Positions 1-8,870 are shown, counted from the stretch's first letter. The stretch is 32,500 bases of DNA from CAYOLL01 sp964404765 [NCBI: uncultured Gemmatimonadota bacterium] (GCA_964404765.1 CAYOLL010000063.1:1-32500), one strand, 5' to 3'. The notes: generated from the sequence alone by a model not told the origin. Translations and numbers: made by a program.

Positions 1-28
1 CATTCCGGCATGACATCGAATTGAAATG
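1..28. repeat. Partial copy of dispersed palindromic element (left edge)
   Basis: The first 15 bases, CATTCCGGCATGACA, are identical to 32460-32474 in the hairpin element at the other end of the window. In both places six unrelated bases and then TGAAATG follow. The left half of the palindrome would lie outside the window. This looks like the right half of a second copy of a short dispersed element; its identity is unknown. Confidence 0.5.
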
Positions 29-124
29 CAATTTCTAACCCTTAATCAGTATAATACTTTTGTGGTTTTAAATCGTCAAAAATCATACTCCCATTCTTTC
101 TTAAAAGCGAGTAGGAGTCGGAAT

Positions 125-211
125 ATGATGGTCGTTGCCCTGCCCTCGCGTTTCTTGCATAAATTCAACAAAAGAGGTTTCATATCGCCAGTGAACCGCT
201 ACAATTTTTGA
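125..211 (+). CDS. Possible 28-residue upstream ORF coupled to the pseudouridine synthase gene
   Basis: The ATG at 125 (or the adjacent one at 128) is preceded by AGGAG at 113-117, a well-placed ribosome binding site. The frame stops with TGA at 209-211, which overlaps the TTG start of the next gene at 208-210 (TTGA). The encoded peptide begins MMVVALPSRFLHKF and is basic, with no recognised domain. The downstream TTG has no ribosome binding site of its own at normal spacing, so reinitiation after this ORF would explain how it is translated. It may instead be chance coding, or mark a disrupted N-terminus of the pseudouridine synthase. Confidence 0.3.
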   Translation: MMVVALPSRFLHKFNKRGFISPVNRYNF

Positions 212-1167
212 TCGCCGAAACGGAATCCGGCCAGCGGCTCGACCGCTACTTGACCGACCGTCAGGCGGAACTATCCCGCACCCGGTTGCAAAGCCTAATC
301 AAAGACGGCCACGTTCTGGTCAATGATCGTCTGGTTCGACCCAGCTATTCGGTCTCGCCGGGTGATCGCATTAACTTGATTGTCCCAGCGCCGACGCCGA
401 CCGACATCCTGGCCGAAGACATACACCTAAACATTGTTTACGAGGACGAGGCTCTGGCTATTATCAACAAGCCGGCCGGGATGGTGGTGCATCCGGCAGC
501 CGGGCATTTTAGCGGCACTTTAGTCAACGCGCTGCTCTTTCATCGCGCAGAACAGCTTTCCGGCATTGGCGGTGAAATTAAACCGGGCATCGTGCATCGC
601 CTGGATAAAGACACGTCCGGCCTGATCATGGTCGCTAAAACAGACCGTGCCCATCAAAGTTTGTCCGGCCAACTCAAAGACCGCTCGCTAACCCGTGAGT
701 ACCACGCGCTGGTCTGGGGTGACTTGCTCACCGAAACCGGACGCATTGACGCGCCTTTGGGCCGGCATCGACTGGATCGCAAGCGTATTGCAGTAAATCC
801 GAAAGGCCATACGCGCGAAGCGGTGACACATTATAAATTATTGGAGAAATTGTTTTTAACTAGCTATGTTAAAGTTACACTTGAAACTGGTCGAACCCAT
901 CAAATCCGAGTGCATTTTCAATATCATCATCATCCGGTAGTGGGCGATCCGGTTTATGGCGGACGAGAAACCTACACATGCGGGCTAACTCCGGAGCGGC
1001 GGTTGATTGCGCAGCAAATGTTGAAGCTGTTGCCGCGTCAGGCGCTTCATGCCAAGCGTTTGGCTTTCATTCATCCGCTAACACAAGAGCGCATGGTCTT
1101 TGATTCCGACCTGCCGGCGGATTTTCAAAAACTGTTGATTTTTTGTCGGGAGAAAATGCCGCTTTGA
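208..1167 (+). CDS. rluD: RluA/RluD-family 23S rRNA pseudouridine synthase
   Basis: The product isomerises uridine to pseudouridine in RNA, most likely large-subunit rRNA. An S4 RNA-binding domain covers roughly residues 8-60 (GQRLDRYL near its start), and the PseudoU_synth_2 domain covers about 75-300. The catalytic signature HRLDKDTSG is at residues 130-138, with Asp133 the expected nucleophile. The length of 319 aa is normal for RluD. The start is uncertain: TTG at 208 is the only common start codon in frame after the stop at 160-162, yet the family usually has a few more residues before the S4 domain. AAAGAGG at 171-177 is about 30 nt too far from the TTG, but would suit a rare ATC start at 184. 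RluD rather than RluA or RluC is inferred from the S4 domain and length. Confidence 0.9.
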   Translation: MIAETESGQRLDRYLTDRQAELSRTRLQSLIKDGHVLVNDRLVRPSYSVSPGDRINLIVPAPTPTDILAEDIHLNIVYEDEALAIINKPAGMVVHPAAGHFSGTLVNALLFHRAEQLSGIGGEIKPGIVHRLDKDTSGLIMVAKTDRAHQSLSGQLKDRSLTREYHALVWGDLLTETGRIDAPLGRHRLDRKRIAVNPKGHTREAVTHYKLLEKLFLTSYVKVTLETGRTHQIRVHFQYHHHPVVGDPVYGGRETYTCGLTPERRLIAQQMLKLLPRQALHAKRLAFIHPLTQERMVFDSDLPADFQKLLIFCREKMPL

Positions 1168-1173
1168 CGCATA

Positions 1174-1214
1174 ATTAAAGCCTGACGGGCTTCCAAAACC
1201 CATCAGGCTTTAAT
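1174..1214. terminator. Bidirectional intrinsic terminator
   Basis: A 16-bp stem with one mismatch, ATTAAAGCCTGACGGG (1174-1189) against CCCATCAGGCTTTAAT (1199-1214), lies between two convergent genes that end at 1167 and 1251. The A-rich left foot and T-rich right foot let it act on both strands. Confidence 0.75.
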
Positions 1215-1250
1215 CCGTATAAAAACTACTGTAAGTTATGTGGCTGAGCG

Positions 1251-2201
1251 CTACCTTGACGAAATACTGTACTTGACCAGAATCTCTTCCACAAATGTCG
1301 CTTCGATGCGCTGATCGCCTTCATCAAAAGCGCAGGTCACAACCCGCAATTTTTCAATTTGCTTCTCCAGAAGGTTCTTTGGAATCCCATAGTGGGACGA
1401 AACTTCTTGCCAGGTCAAACCTTTTTTGAGGCTGAAACCGGCAGGAGTTGTCGACGCCGGAGCGGTTGGGGAGGTGGTCGAAGCAGGCGTTGTGGCCCCG
1501 GTGGTAGCGCCGAATACGTCAGCCGGAAATGTCACACAAGCGCTCAAAGCTTTCATAAGCGATTCCGGCGTTTTTTCGGCGGCAGTCAGCTCTCGCTCAT
1601 ACCGAATATTAAAACGCGATCCGGACGCCAGGGCTTTGTCCCGGATTTTGGCTTGCTTCTGTAGTTTAAGCTGTTCCCCTTCAGTAGTCAGTTTGGCGTT
1701 TTCACGCTCGCGTTGTTCACGTAATTCAGACAGCTCCTGCTTCAGGCTACTTTTCTTAGCTTTATCCTTTTCAGCATCGACCAGTTTTTCCAGATCTTTT
1801 TCACGCTTGGATTTTTCGGCGTAACGAATCTGAACGTCGGCGGATTCATCGCCAAAAGTGCCGTAACCGCCGCCACCCAATTGAAATTCAATATGCTTGT
1901 CCTTCGTTTTGACTTTGGTGATGATCATTCGCTCACCCGCTTTAATCGCCGTGCCATGCTCTTTTAGCCGGTCGGCATATTCGCTAAAATCAATTGGCTT
2001 GCTTTTTAACGGGTAAACATCCACACCGTCGCTTGTTGCCGGCATATCGAGTTTTAGCTCTACCATGCGCCCTTCAAAAAAATTTTCGAGTGAGACATGT
2101 TTGGCCGATTGCGCTTGACCGATTGATGACTTTTGCGCCAAAGCCTGCTGTGCGCCAACAAGTCCAATGATTAAAATAGCGCTTTGTATCATGTTTTTCA
2201 T
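1251..2201 (-). CDS. Secreted coiled-coil protein of unknown function
   Basis: The start is placed at the ATG at 2201, which has GGGAG about nine bases upstream and opens directly on a signal peptide (MKNMIQSAILIIGLVGAQQA, cleavage probably after ALA). An earlier in-frame ATG at 2291 lies inside repeat DNA and is unlikely. The mature protein has a short N-terminal globular region with a Gly-rich stretch, then a highly charged Lys/Glu coiled coil of about 75 residues, a Thr/Ser/Ala/Pro linker, and a C-terminal segment beginning LKKGLTWQEVSSHYGIP. That last pattern resembles the start of SmpA/BamE-like folds, but the match is weak. The product is probably periplasmic. It stands alone, with a terminator behind it and repeats in front. 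Confidence 0.75.
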   Translation of the reverse strand: MKNMIQSAILIIGLVGAQQALAQKSSIGQAQSAKHVSLENFFEGRMVELKLDMPATSDGVDVYPLKSKPIDFSEYADRLKEHGTAIKAGERMIITKVKTKDKHIEFQLGGGGYGTFGDESADVQIRYAEKSKREKDLEKLVDAEKDKAKKSSLKQELSELREQRERENAKLTTEGEQLKLQKQAKIRDKALASGSRFNIRYERELTAAEKTPESLMKALSACVTFPADVFGATTGATTPASTTSPTAPASTTPAGFSLKKGLTWQEVSSHYGIPKNLLEKQIEKLRVVTCAFDEGDQRIEATFVEEILVKYSISSR

Positions 2202-2253
2202 ACGAAACGACTCCCAAAAAATTAAGTTATAGATTTTGCTACGGACACATTCC

Positions 2254-2640
2254 ATAGCGCGGTAAACCGTAATTGTAGCACAGAATAGCATTCTGTGCAG
2301 TCTCCATGTATGCTCAGATTGCTAATCTGAGCTACGACATTCTCGCGCACAACGCGAATGTTGCGTGTAATTTTATAGCACGGTAAACCGCAATTGTAGC
2401 ACAGAATAGCATTCTGCGCAGTCTCCATGTATGCTCAGATTGCTAATCTGAGCTACGACATTCTCGCGCACAACGCAAATGTTGCGTGTAATTTTATAGC
2501 GCGGTAAACCGCAATTGTAGCACAGAATAGCATTCTGTGCTTTCTCCAAGTATGCTCAGATTGCTAATCTGAGCTACAACATTCTCGCGCACAACGCAAA
2601 TGTTGCGCGTAATTTTATAGCGATGTAAATTGAAATTTCG
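2254..2640. repeat. Three tandem 121-bp units rich in hairpins
   Basis: Three near-identical units run 2254-2374, 2375-2495 and 2496-2616, followed by a partial start of a fourth. Each unit carries three ordered palindromes: CGGTAAACCG; GCACAGAATAGCATTCTGTGC; and GCTCAGATTGCTAATCTGAGC. A weaker stem, CGCAA/TTGCG, follows. Few bases differ between units, so the expansion is recent. The block fills the 448-nt gap between the 3' end of sdhB and the start of the secreted coiled-coil gene. A diverged single copy lies at 17154-17196. No protein-coding meaning is likely, although one repeat-derived frame stays open for 68 codons. Confidence 0.95.
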
Positions 2641-2649
2641 GGCAGGTCC

Positions 2650-3438
2650 TCAACCGGCGCCGCCGTCGCTTTGCGTCCGCGTAACATAGGTCAGCGAGGC
2701 GACCATATATTCACGCCGCATGCGGGCAATATGCGAGATAGGGATGCCTTTCGGGCAGGCCGCTTCACATTCGCCGTGATTGGAGCAATTGCCAAATCCT
2801 TCGGCATCCATTTGGGCCACCATGCCCAGTACCCGCTCTTTACGCTCCGGATGGCCTTGCGGCAATAGCGCCAACTGCGAGACTTTGGCGCTGACAAACA
2901 GAGCCGCCGAACTGTTAGGACAGGCCGCCACGCAAGCCCCGCAACCAATACAGGCTGCAGCATCCATGGCTTCATCAGCGATACTTTTGGGGATCAGGAG
3001 GGTGTTGCCGTCCGGCGCATTGCCCACATTGGTAGAAGTATAGCCGCCTTTGGCGATGATACGATCAAAAGCGGATCGATCCACGACCAAATCGCGCACA
3101 ATCGGAAAGGCTTTGGCCCGCCACGGTTCGACCGTAACGGTATCGCCATCCTTGAAGTGGCGCATGTGCAATTGGCAGGTGGCTGCGCCCAGACCGTGTC
3201 CGTGCGGTACACCGTCGATGACTAAGCTGCACATGCCGCAAATTCCCTCGCGGCAGTCGTTGTCAAACTGAATCGTGTCCTTGCCTTCTTTGATCAATTG
3301 CTCGTTCAGCACATCCATCATTTCCAGGAACGACATGTGTGGCGAAACTTTATCCTTCAGCGTGTAAGTTTCCAATTTGCCCGCCGCTTTTGGGCCAGGC
3401 TGTCGCCACACTTTTAGATTGATGGTCATATTTTTCAT
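2650..3438 (-). CDS. sdhB: Succinate dehydrogenase/fumarate reductase iron-sulfur subunit
   Basis: This subunit passes electrons between the flavoprotein and the membrane quinone site of complex II. Numbered from the ATG at 3438 (AAAGGA about ten bases upstream), the protein has 262 residues. An N-terminal 2Fe-2S ferredoxin domain has Cys62, Cys67, Cys70 and Cys88 (motif [10 protein letters not shown]). The C-terminal domain has the 4Fe-4S motif [12 protein letters not shown] (Cys163, 166, 169) and further Cys at 173, 218, 224 and 228 for the 3Fe-4S cluster and the remaining 4Fe-4S ligand. All expected ligands are present. It resembles the B subunits that pair with five-helix cytochrome subunits. 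No flavoprotein or cytochrome subunit lies on either side, which is unusual because these genes normally form one operon. An earlier in-frame ATG at 3480 is less likely. Confidence 0.93.
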   Translation of the reverse strand: MKNMTINLKVWRQPGPKAAGKLETYTLKDKVSPHMSFLEMMDVLNEQLIKEGKDTIQFDNDCREGICGMCSLVIDGVPHGHGLGAATCQLHMRHFKDGDTVTVEPWRAKAFPIVRDLVVDRSAFDRIIAKGGYTSTNVGNAPDGNTLLIPKSIADEAMDAAACIGCGACVAACPNSSAALFVSAKVSQLALLPQGHPERKERVLGMVAQMDAEGFGNCSNHGECEAACPKGIPISHIARMRREYMVASLTYVTRTQSDGGAG

Positions 3439-3548
3439 ACGGTTAGTGTCCTTTGCAAAAATGTAAGCGGATAAAATCACACATTCAAACTATTTTCGCA
3501 GATTTTAAAAATGAAATTATTTCGTCAAATCAATCCTGCCCGATTTGC

Positions 3549-4559
3549 TTATTTAATCCCAATCACCATCGAGTCCGGCCCAACCAGATGTTCGACACGA
3601 ACGTCTTTAAAGCCGGCTTCCTTCATCCAGCCGACGCAATCCGCCCCGGTATAATCAAAGCCGCCGGATGTTTCAATCAGCATATTCAGGCTCATCAGCA
3701 AACCAAACGCATTAGCGCGACGCTCGTCGTCGATAATGGCATCAAAAGCGATAAATGCGCCGCCGTCCGGCAGAGCGCGATAGGCTTTTTCGATCAGCAT
3801 TCGTTTTTTCGCCAAATCCCAATCGTGTAGAATATGTCCCATAATGATAACATCGGTTTTCGGCAGTTCCTCGTTAAAAAAATCGCCGCCAACAAAAGCC
3901 AACCGACCGCTCAACTGATTCTCGGCTACATAATCTTCAAAAATCGGCCCAACCTGCGGCAAATCAAAGCCGATACCGCTCAAATGCGGATGTTGCAAAG
4001 CCACCTGAACCGCCATATCGCCCTGCGCCGTGCCCACATCCATAAATTTTTTGTGGTTTTGCCAGGGAAATTTTTGGCCAATGGCCATCGCCGCGCCGCG
4101 ACTAACGCCGGTCATTGCGCCCAAAAACTCGCGCAGCCGGGCCGGATCGGCATAGAGTACGCCAAACAGGTCAATATTATCCTTGGCCTCGTTTTGTGGC
4201 TGACCGGTTTTTAACGCTTCCGTCAGATGATACCAAAAATTGAACAGCCGGTGGTTGGCCATTTCCAGAATACCGCCGATATAGGACGGTTTGTGCTTAT
4301 CTAAAAAGAGGTTGGTTTCAGGTGTATTAGCATAAACGCCGCCATCTCGAGTTAAGAATCCGATGGCAACCAGAGCGTCCATAAAATCCGCAGCCGCACG
4401 GGAATGCAAACCTAATCTGCTGGCAATGGTTTTCAGATCTTCCGGGCGCTTGGCCAATTCGGTAAAAATGCCTAACTCGATCGCGCTCAGCAGGGTTTTT
4501 GAGGCCCAAAAGCCCATGCCAATCTGCATTATTTTTTCTGGGGTCGGATGAGTTGACAT
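3549..4559 (-). CDS. SAM-dependent O-methyltransferase (acetylserotonin/hydroxyneurosporene type)
   Basis: The protein has an N-terminal winged-helix dimerisation domain (about residues 10-90) and a C-terminal Rossmann methyltransferase domain. The SAM-binding loop is at DVGTAQGD (174-181). The motif HILHDW (242-247) carries the His-Asp pair used as general base in the Methyltransf_2 family. The length of 336 aa is typical. The ATG at 4559 is chosen because AGGAG lies seven bases upstream. Family members methylate hydroxyl groups on small aromatic or isoprenoid compounds, but the substrate cannot be read from the sequence and no biosynthetic cluster surrounds it. Confidence 0.85.
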   Translation of the reverse strand: MSTHPTPEKIMQIGMGFWASKTLLSAIELGIFTELAKRPEDLKTIASRLGLHSRAAADFMDALVAIGFLTRDGGVYANTPETNLFLDKHKPSYIGGILEMANHRLFNFWYHLTEALKTGQPQNEAKDNIDLFGVLYADPARLREFLGAMTGVSRGAAMAIGQKFPWQNHKKFMDVGTAQGDMAVQVALQHPHLSGIGFDLPQVGPIFEDYVAENQLSGRLAFVGGDFFNEELPKTDVIIMGHILHDWDLAKKRMLIEKAYRALPDGGAFIAFDAIIDDERRANAFGLLMSLNMLIETSGGFDYTGADCVGWMKEAGFKDVRVEHLVGPDSMVIGIK

Positions 4560-4599
4560 CAAATTCTCCTTTTAAGTGTAAGTTTTGTCGGCGTCCTTT

Positions 4600-5505
4600 T
4601 TAATGATGTCCATCACCATAAATTTGTTCACCGGCAGTAATGCGCAGCGGCAGACGATTTTCCGGCGTGGGCATAGGACAGGTGGCATAGGGCGTAAAGA
4701 CGCACGGCGGATTATAAGCTTTGTTGAAATCAATAAACAATTTGCCGCCGGCATCGGGCTTGATATATAAAAAACGCCCGCCGCCATAAGTTTCCTTGCC
4801 GTTTGTCGCATCGCCGAAGACGATAAAGTAGCTGTCATCCTCTTGCGTCGGCTCCAGCAAATAGGTTTTGCCATCCAAAGTAAAGTTCAGAGCGCCAGGG
4901 CAGGCTTCTTTGACTACCGTGCCATAAACCGTCGGCACGTTGAGCGTTTTGGGTGGATTGTACGGCTTGAGCGTGGCCGCCACCTTCCATTTTGGATCAA
5001 CCGGATAGCGCTCAATGCCTTTGAAGTTCCTGGCCAACGGGCTGTCGAGATCGCGCAGACGAACGGCGTAGCGATCTTCCCGCTTGATAATAAACCAGCG
5101 CAGACTGCCAAATGAGAGCACGGTTTTATCGCCATCGGCGTCGCTGCGTAGGCGCATTTCCGTTACCGGCTGCTGCTCATGCAGAATTTTCACGCCCGGC
5201 AGCGCCTTTATTGTCACCACACTGTCTTGTAAAATAAAAGCGCCCATCACCGCCGGCGTATTTGCGCCCGGAAAAATAATGTCGTTTTTGGCATCCGCGC
5301 CAAAGGTATTTTCGCCCGGCTTGAGCCAGAACAGCCCGGCGAGGTTGAGCCAGCCGTCCGGCTTCTTCAGATTGACGATGCGCTCGTCATGCCATTGGTC
5401 AATGGCGGCGCGGTAGGCGTCGAGCGCTTCCGCGGCGGCATTTGATGTCATTAGCAGGAGAAATCCGATAGAAAAAATGCTTTTAATTTTAAAGTTTAAG
5501 ATCAT
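4600..5505 (-). CDS. DUF1684 domain secreted protein
   Basis: A signal peptide of about 25 residues (hydrophobic IFSIGFLLLMTSNAAAE) is followed by a complete DUF1684 domain. Hallmarks are DGWLNLAGLFWL near residue 50, the Tyr-Gly-Gly-Gly-Arg-Phe segment (ETYGGGRFLYI), and the strongly conserved FIDFNKAYNPPC and FTPYATCPMP near the C-terminus, before AGE. The biochemical function of the family is unknown. The start lies only 8 nt after the stop of the upstream Uma2-type gene and lacks a clear ribosome binding site, which suggests translational coupling. Export to the periplasm is inferred. Confidence 0.88.
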   Translation of the reverse strand: MILNFKIKSIFSIGFLLLMTSNAAAEALDAYRAAIDQWHDERIVNLKKPDGWLNLAGLFWLKPGENTFGADAKNDIIFPGANTPAVMGAFILQDSVVTIKALPGVKILHEQQPVTEMRLRSDADGDKTVLSFGSLRWFIIKREDRYAVRLRDLDSPLARNFKGIERYPVDPKWKVAATLKPYNPPKTLNVPTVYGTVVKEACPGALNFTLDGKTYLLEPTQEDDSYFIVFGDATNGKETYGGGRFLYIKPDAGGKLFIDFNKAYNPPCVFTPYATCPMPTPENRLPLRITAGEQIYGDGHH

Positions 5506-5513
5506 CGTCGCAA

Positions 5514-6146
5514 TTATGCCTGGGCGGTAAATAGCGCTTTGACATTCAGTTCAAAGCCGGGCAGTAACGGAGTGGCCAGCGTCGTGTCCGTTTTGCGAAT
5601 ACCGGCCGAATCATAAACTACAACCATTTTGGCCCGAGAAAAGACCAGCCACACTTCTTTAACACCGTAGGCCAGATAATACCCGGCCTTGTCAAACACA
5701 TCGTCGGCGGCATCGGTCGGCGAAACAATCTCAATCGCCAGATCCGGGGCCACTGCCAAAAACTTATCCAATTTTGTCGGAATCTTTTCCGCGCGGATAA
5801 AAGAGGCATCCGGCGCTTTGCTTTCATGCTCGTTTTTGGGATCGAGCCGGTAATTGACTTCGCCAAAAACACTGCCAACCGGCTTTGATTTCAAGTATAT
5901 GCCAAGTTCAAGAATAAGTGCTGCTTGCAATTGGCCATGAATTCCGTTTGGCATCTTCTCTACAATCCTTCCGTTGACCAGTTCAAAAGGACGAGCAATG
6001 CTCATCTTTTCCACATCGGCAATAGTTAGCAGACCGGTTTTTTTGCGCCCACCGAACGATGGCGCGCCATTATCCTGCTTTGGCAACGGCGGTTTTCGGC
6101 GCGGCATTCTTTGGGTCGGTGATTTTTTTTCTAAAGATTCAATCAT
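5514..6146 (-). CDS. Uma2 family (DUF820) PD-(D/E)XK nuclease-like protein
   Basis: After a basic, Pro-rich N-terminal tail (residues 1-38), the Uma2 fold begins. It has the family ELVNGRIVEKMP segment near 55-66, Asp113 in KAPDASFI, and Glu139 in DLAIEIVSP, followed by Lys153 and the KEVWLV strand. These match the PD-(D/E)XK-like acidic and lysine residues of the family. Uma2 proteins are very abundant in some phyla, and their substrate and role are not established. GAGG sits about six bases before the ATG. The gene is first in a coupled pair with the DUF1684 gene; no functional link between the two is known to me. Confidence 0.85.
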   Translation of the reverse strand: MIESLEKKSPTQRMPRRKPPLPKQDNGAPSFGGRKKTGLLTIADVEKMSIARPFELVNGRIVEKMPNGIHGQLQAALILELGIYLKSKPVGSVFGEVNYRLDPKNEHESKAPDASFIRAEKIPTKLDKFLAVAPDLAIEIVSPTDAADDVFDKAGYYLAYGVKEVWLVFSRAKMVVVYDSAGIRKTDTTLATPLLPGFELNVKALFTAQA

Positions 6147-6352
6147 AGAGGACCTCGTATCGGTTAGCTATATACCGTTTTAAGATTGACGCGTACATCA
6201 AATCAATAGTATGTTTGAAGACCCCAGGATTTTGGCGACATCATTTATGCTTTTATTCCAATTATTCCATGCGTTTGTAGTGATCGGCTTTAGCCGTCAA
6301 AATCGTGTAGGCAAAGATTAATGCCAATTTTCGATCGGAGAGTCTTGCGGCT

Positions 6353-8089
6353 TTATTTCCGACGGATGGCAATCAGCGTAATATCGTCATACTGATCGAC
6401 GCCACGGGCAAATTCGGAAATGTCGTGATAAAGCGCTTTGACGAAGGCAGGCAGTGTTTTATCAGCATTTCGCTGAATCGACGCCAGGAATGTTTCAAAT
6501 CCATACAACTCGCCGGCAGCGGAATGACAGTCCGTTACCCCGTCAGTGAACATCACAACGGTATCCCCCTGGAAAAGCGTCAACTCATTTTCTTTGATCA
6601 GCGCCTCAATATCCTCAATCATGCCAAGCCCGATTCCACCCGCCTTAATCGTTTCAATTGCGCCAGTTTCACGCCGATGAATAATTATACGTTCATGGCC
6701 GGCGCCGGCATAGCGCAGTTTTTTGCGATCAGCGTCCCACATCGTCACCAATAGCGTAAAAAAACGCAAGTCGTTGCCAATATCCTGATAAAGAACTTCA
6801 TTTACTTTGGTAATCGCTTTACGCAGCACACCTTGTTCACTTTGGCTGTGGTTATGAAGCGCTTCCTTGATCAAGATCTTGAGGTAACTGCGGGCCATGG
6901 CCATGACCAGACCGGCCGGCATTCCTTTGCCCGATACATCGCCAATGCATACGCCTAAATTTCCGCTCCCGTTACTGATAAAATCATAGTAGTCGCCGCC
7001 GACCTCTTTAGCCGGGATTTGCATCCCAAAAACTTCGATATCTTCAAGATTTGGATTCTGGCGGGGCAGCAGGGAAGTTTGCAACTCAGAGGCAATTTTA
7101 AACTCCTGCTCCATGCGTTTCTTTTCCAACAATTCCAGATAGTAAAAAGCTTTTTCCAAAGCCTCCTCGGCATTGCGCGCGTATGTTTTGATAAAGTCAC
7201 GGTCGCGCGGATCAATCGTCGGTGTGCCGCACAAAACAATCGCGACCCGCTTAAGCGGCAAAATCATGACGTCGTCGGTTTCCTGGGCCGTGTCTTCCGC
7301 TAAAGCTTTCTGAAGAAGTTTAACTTCATCGGCCCGCAGTTGAGGGTTATTTAAAACCGGTTCGCCAACCATTTCGGCAAAACGGCCAGCGCCTTTATTG
7401 ATTTGCAGATGGCTATCCATCCCGGAGTGCGTCGCCATATAGGCGTAGTGAACCGAAGAAATCTGCAAGATGTTGGTAAAAATAGAAGCTAACAAATCAT
7501 CGGTTTGCGTTAGCTGATGAATACTTTCAAAGCTTTGCACCAGGCGTGCCGAGTTGACTCGCGAGCGGATGCGATCCCGTTGGGTTCGGGTTAACTCCGC
7601 TGCTTTTTGGACTTGATATTCCAGCTCATCGTTGTTGACCGGCTTTTCCAAAAAGCCGCATAACCGTCCGCCGCCATTGCCGATTAAGCGCGACTCGGTT
7701 ACATCACCCTTGTGCCCGGTGACTACAATAAAGTAAATATCGCGGGTGACTTCGGCAGCTTTGGCCAGGTACTCCGCGCCGTTGAGCCGGGGCATCCGTA
7801 TGTCGGAAATGACGCAGTCAATCTCATCCATGTGCTGATAGAGTGTTTCGAGACCTGCCAGACCGTCAGCGGCTTCCAAAACCATGTAATGAGATTTTAG
7901 CAGCATCCGCATAGCGCCACGCACTAAGTCATCATCATCGACTAAGAGGATAGTGCCTTTAAATTGACGGTAGGTGGTGTCGTTATGCCGACGGCGGGGC
8001 AGTGCGCCAAGCGTTACGCTGGAAGCAGCTAAAACTGCGCCAGGACGAATACGGCCAAACCGTGGTTTTGAAATGTCTTGTTGATCCAT
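6353..8089 (-). CDS. Receiver / GAF-like / SpoIIE serine phosphatase
   Basis: This 578-aa cytoplasmic protein joins three parts. A response-regulator receiver spans about 45-165 (acidic pocket LLVDDDD, phosphoacceptor Asp96 in SDIRMP, Thr124 in VVTG, Lys149 in FLEKP). A middle region at about 185-320 looks like a degenerate GAF sensor. A PP2C-type SpoIIE/RsbU phosphatase fills 330-578, with metal-binding motifs GGDYYDF (364-370), GDVSGKG (383-389), FTDGVTD and DDITL near the end. Such proteins usually dephosphorylate an anti-sigma-factor antagonist when the receiver is phosphorylated, switching a partner-exchange pathway. No STAS antagonist or anti-sigma kinase is nearby. The PilZ genes upstream on the same strand suggest a signalling neighbourhood. 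Confidence 0.92.
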   Translation of the reverse strand: MDQQDISKPRFGRIRPGAVLAASSVTLGALPRRRHNDTTYRQFKGTILLVDDDDLVRGAMRMLLKSHYMVLEAADGLAGLETLYQHMDEIDCVISDIRMPRLNGAEYLAKAAEVTRDIYFIVVTGHKGDVTESRLIGNGGGRLCGFLEKPVNNDELEYQVQKAAELTRTQRDRIRSRVNSARLVQSFESIHQLTQTDDLLASIFTNILQISSVHYAYMATHSGMDSHLQINKGAGRFAEMVGEPVLNNPQLRADEVKLLQKALAEDTAQETDDVMILPLKRVAIVLCGTPTIDPRDRDFIKTYARNAEEALEKAFYYLELLEKKRMEQEFKIASELQTSLLPRQNPNLEDIEVFGMQIPAKEVGGDYYDFISNGSGNLGVCIGDVSGKGMPAGLVMAMARSYLKILIKEALHNHSQSEQGVLRKAITKVNEVLYQDIGNDLRFFTLLVTMWDADRKKLRYAGAGHERIIIHRRETGAIETIKAGGIGLGMIEDIEALIKENELTLFQGDTVVMFTDGVTDCHSAAGELYGFETFLASIQRNADKTLPAFVKALYHDISEFARGVDQYDDITLIAIRRK

Positions 8090-8207
8090 TTGTCCAAATA
8101 TTGCTTAGGGGGTTTGGATAGGCGGAATAAAGTCTGTGTATTTTACATGTTAATCGTTCATTTCGCCACAAAATTGTGGTAAAGATCAGGTCAGCGGGCC
8201 GGAAAAT

Positions 8208-8870
8208 TTAAATCCCCGTCGCCGGTTTAAGAAATTGGCCATGCCGTAAAAAATGGTTAATCTGAATAACAACTTCCGGGGAGCGCAAATAGCCCATGTG
8301 CGAAACAGGCAGCGTAAGTATATCAGTTGCGCCGGCTAAAACGGCCTCATGCAGATAAACCATGCCGTCACCCGGTTTTGGCAGCCGACCCGGAATCATT
8401 CTGCCAACGCCAAAACGACGGGGTTTTGTGCCGATAATATGGCCGATCTGACGATTTTTTGGCGCGGGCAGTCCGCCGTCTAAAAAAACAGCGTCTTTTA
8501 GACGCTCTCTCAGAATAAATCGTCCAACGGCAAATCGGCTTAACTGACGAGCGGCGTGACATCCATTGTGCGGTGTACCCAGCGTGATAATGCGACCAGG
8601 CGGCATAACGACGGCATAATCCTGTTGAAATAAAGCCGTAATCACCACACCACCAAAGCTATGCCCGATAAAGTGAACGGTTTTATTCACATCGGCTTTA
8701 GCAAATGCATAAAGCTCTGCCGTTATTTCAGAAAGTGGCATGGTGCGAGATGGAAAGTGAAACTGTCTGGAATAGTAGCCCAAATTTTGCAGATGCTGTC
8801 GCAGCCAGTTTAGTTCCAAGCCCGTTCCGCCAAAACCATGTACAAAAATGATGGAGGATTTGTCATTCAT
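8208..8870 (-). CDS. Alpha/beta hydrolase (lipase/esterase-like)
   Basis: A short 220-aa alpha/beta hydrolase without a signal peptide. It has the oxyanion-hole motif HGFGG (11-15), the nucleophile elbow GHSFGG with Ser71, the LGTPHNG segment (97-103) typical of triacylglycerol-lipase-like and PGAP1-like hydrolases, a candidate catalytic Asp168 (GDGM) and His191 (SHMGYL). The full triad therefore appears intact. Substrate is unknown; ester or lipid hydrolysis is inferred from the fold. No clear ribosome binding site precedes the ATG. Confidence 0.85.
   Translation of the reverse strand: MNDKSSIIFVHGFGGTGLELNWLRQHLQNLGYYSRQFHFPSRTMPLSEITAELYAFAKADVNKTVHFIGHSFGGVVITALFQQDYAVVMPPGRIITLGTPHNGCHAARQLSRFAVGRFILRERLKDAVFLDGGLPAPKNRQIGHIIGTKPRRFGVGRMIPGRLPKPGDGMVYLHEAVLAGATDILTLPVSHMGYLRSPEVVIQINHFLRHGQFLKPATGI

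Noticed and set aside
1359-1824. Two plus-strand ORFs over the coiled-coil gene
   Set aside because: They are antisense shadows; the minus-strand frame has a signal peptide and ribosome binding site.
2222-2428. 68-aa minus-strand ORF
   Set aside because: It is translated repeat DNA; its amino-acid pattern only reflects the 121-bp unit.
2254-2616. CRISPR array
   Set aside because: The 121-bp units are continuous and identical throughout; there are no variable spacers and no cas genes.
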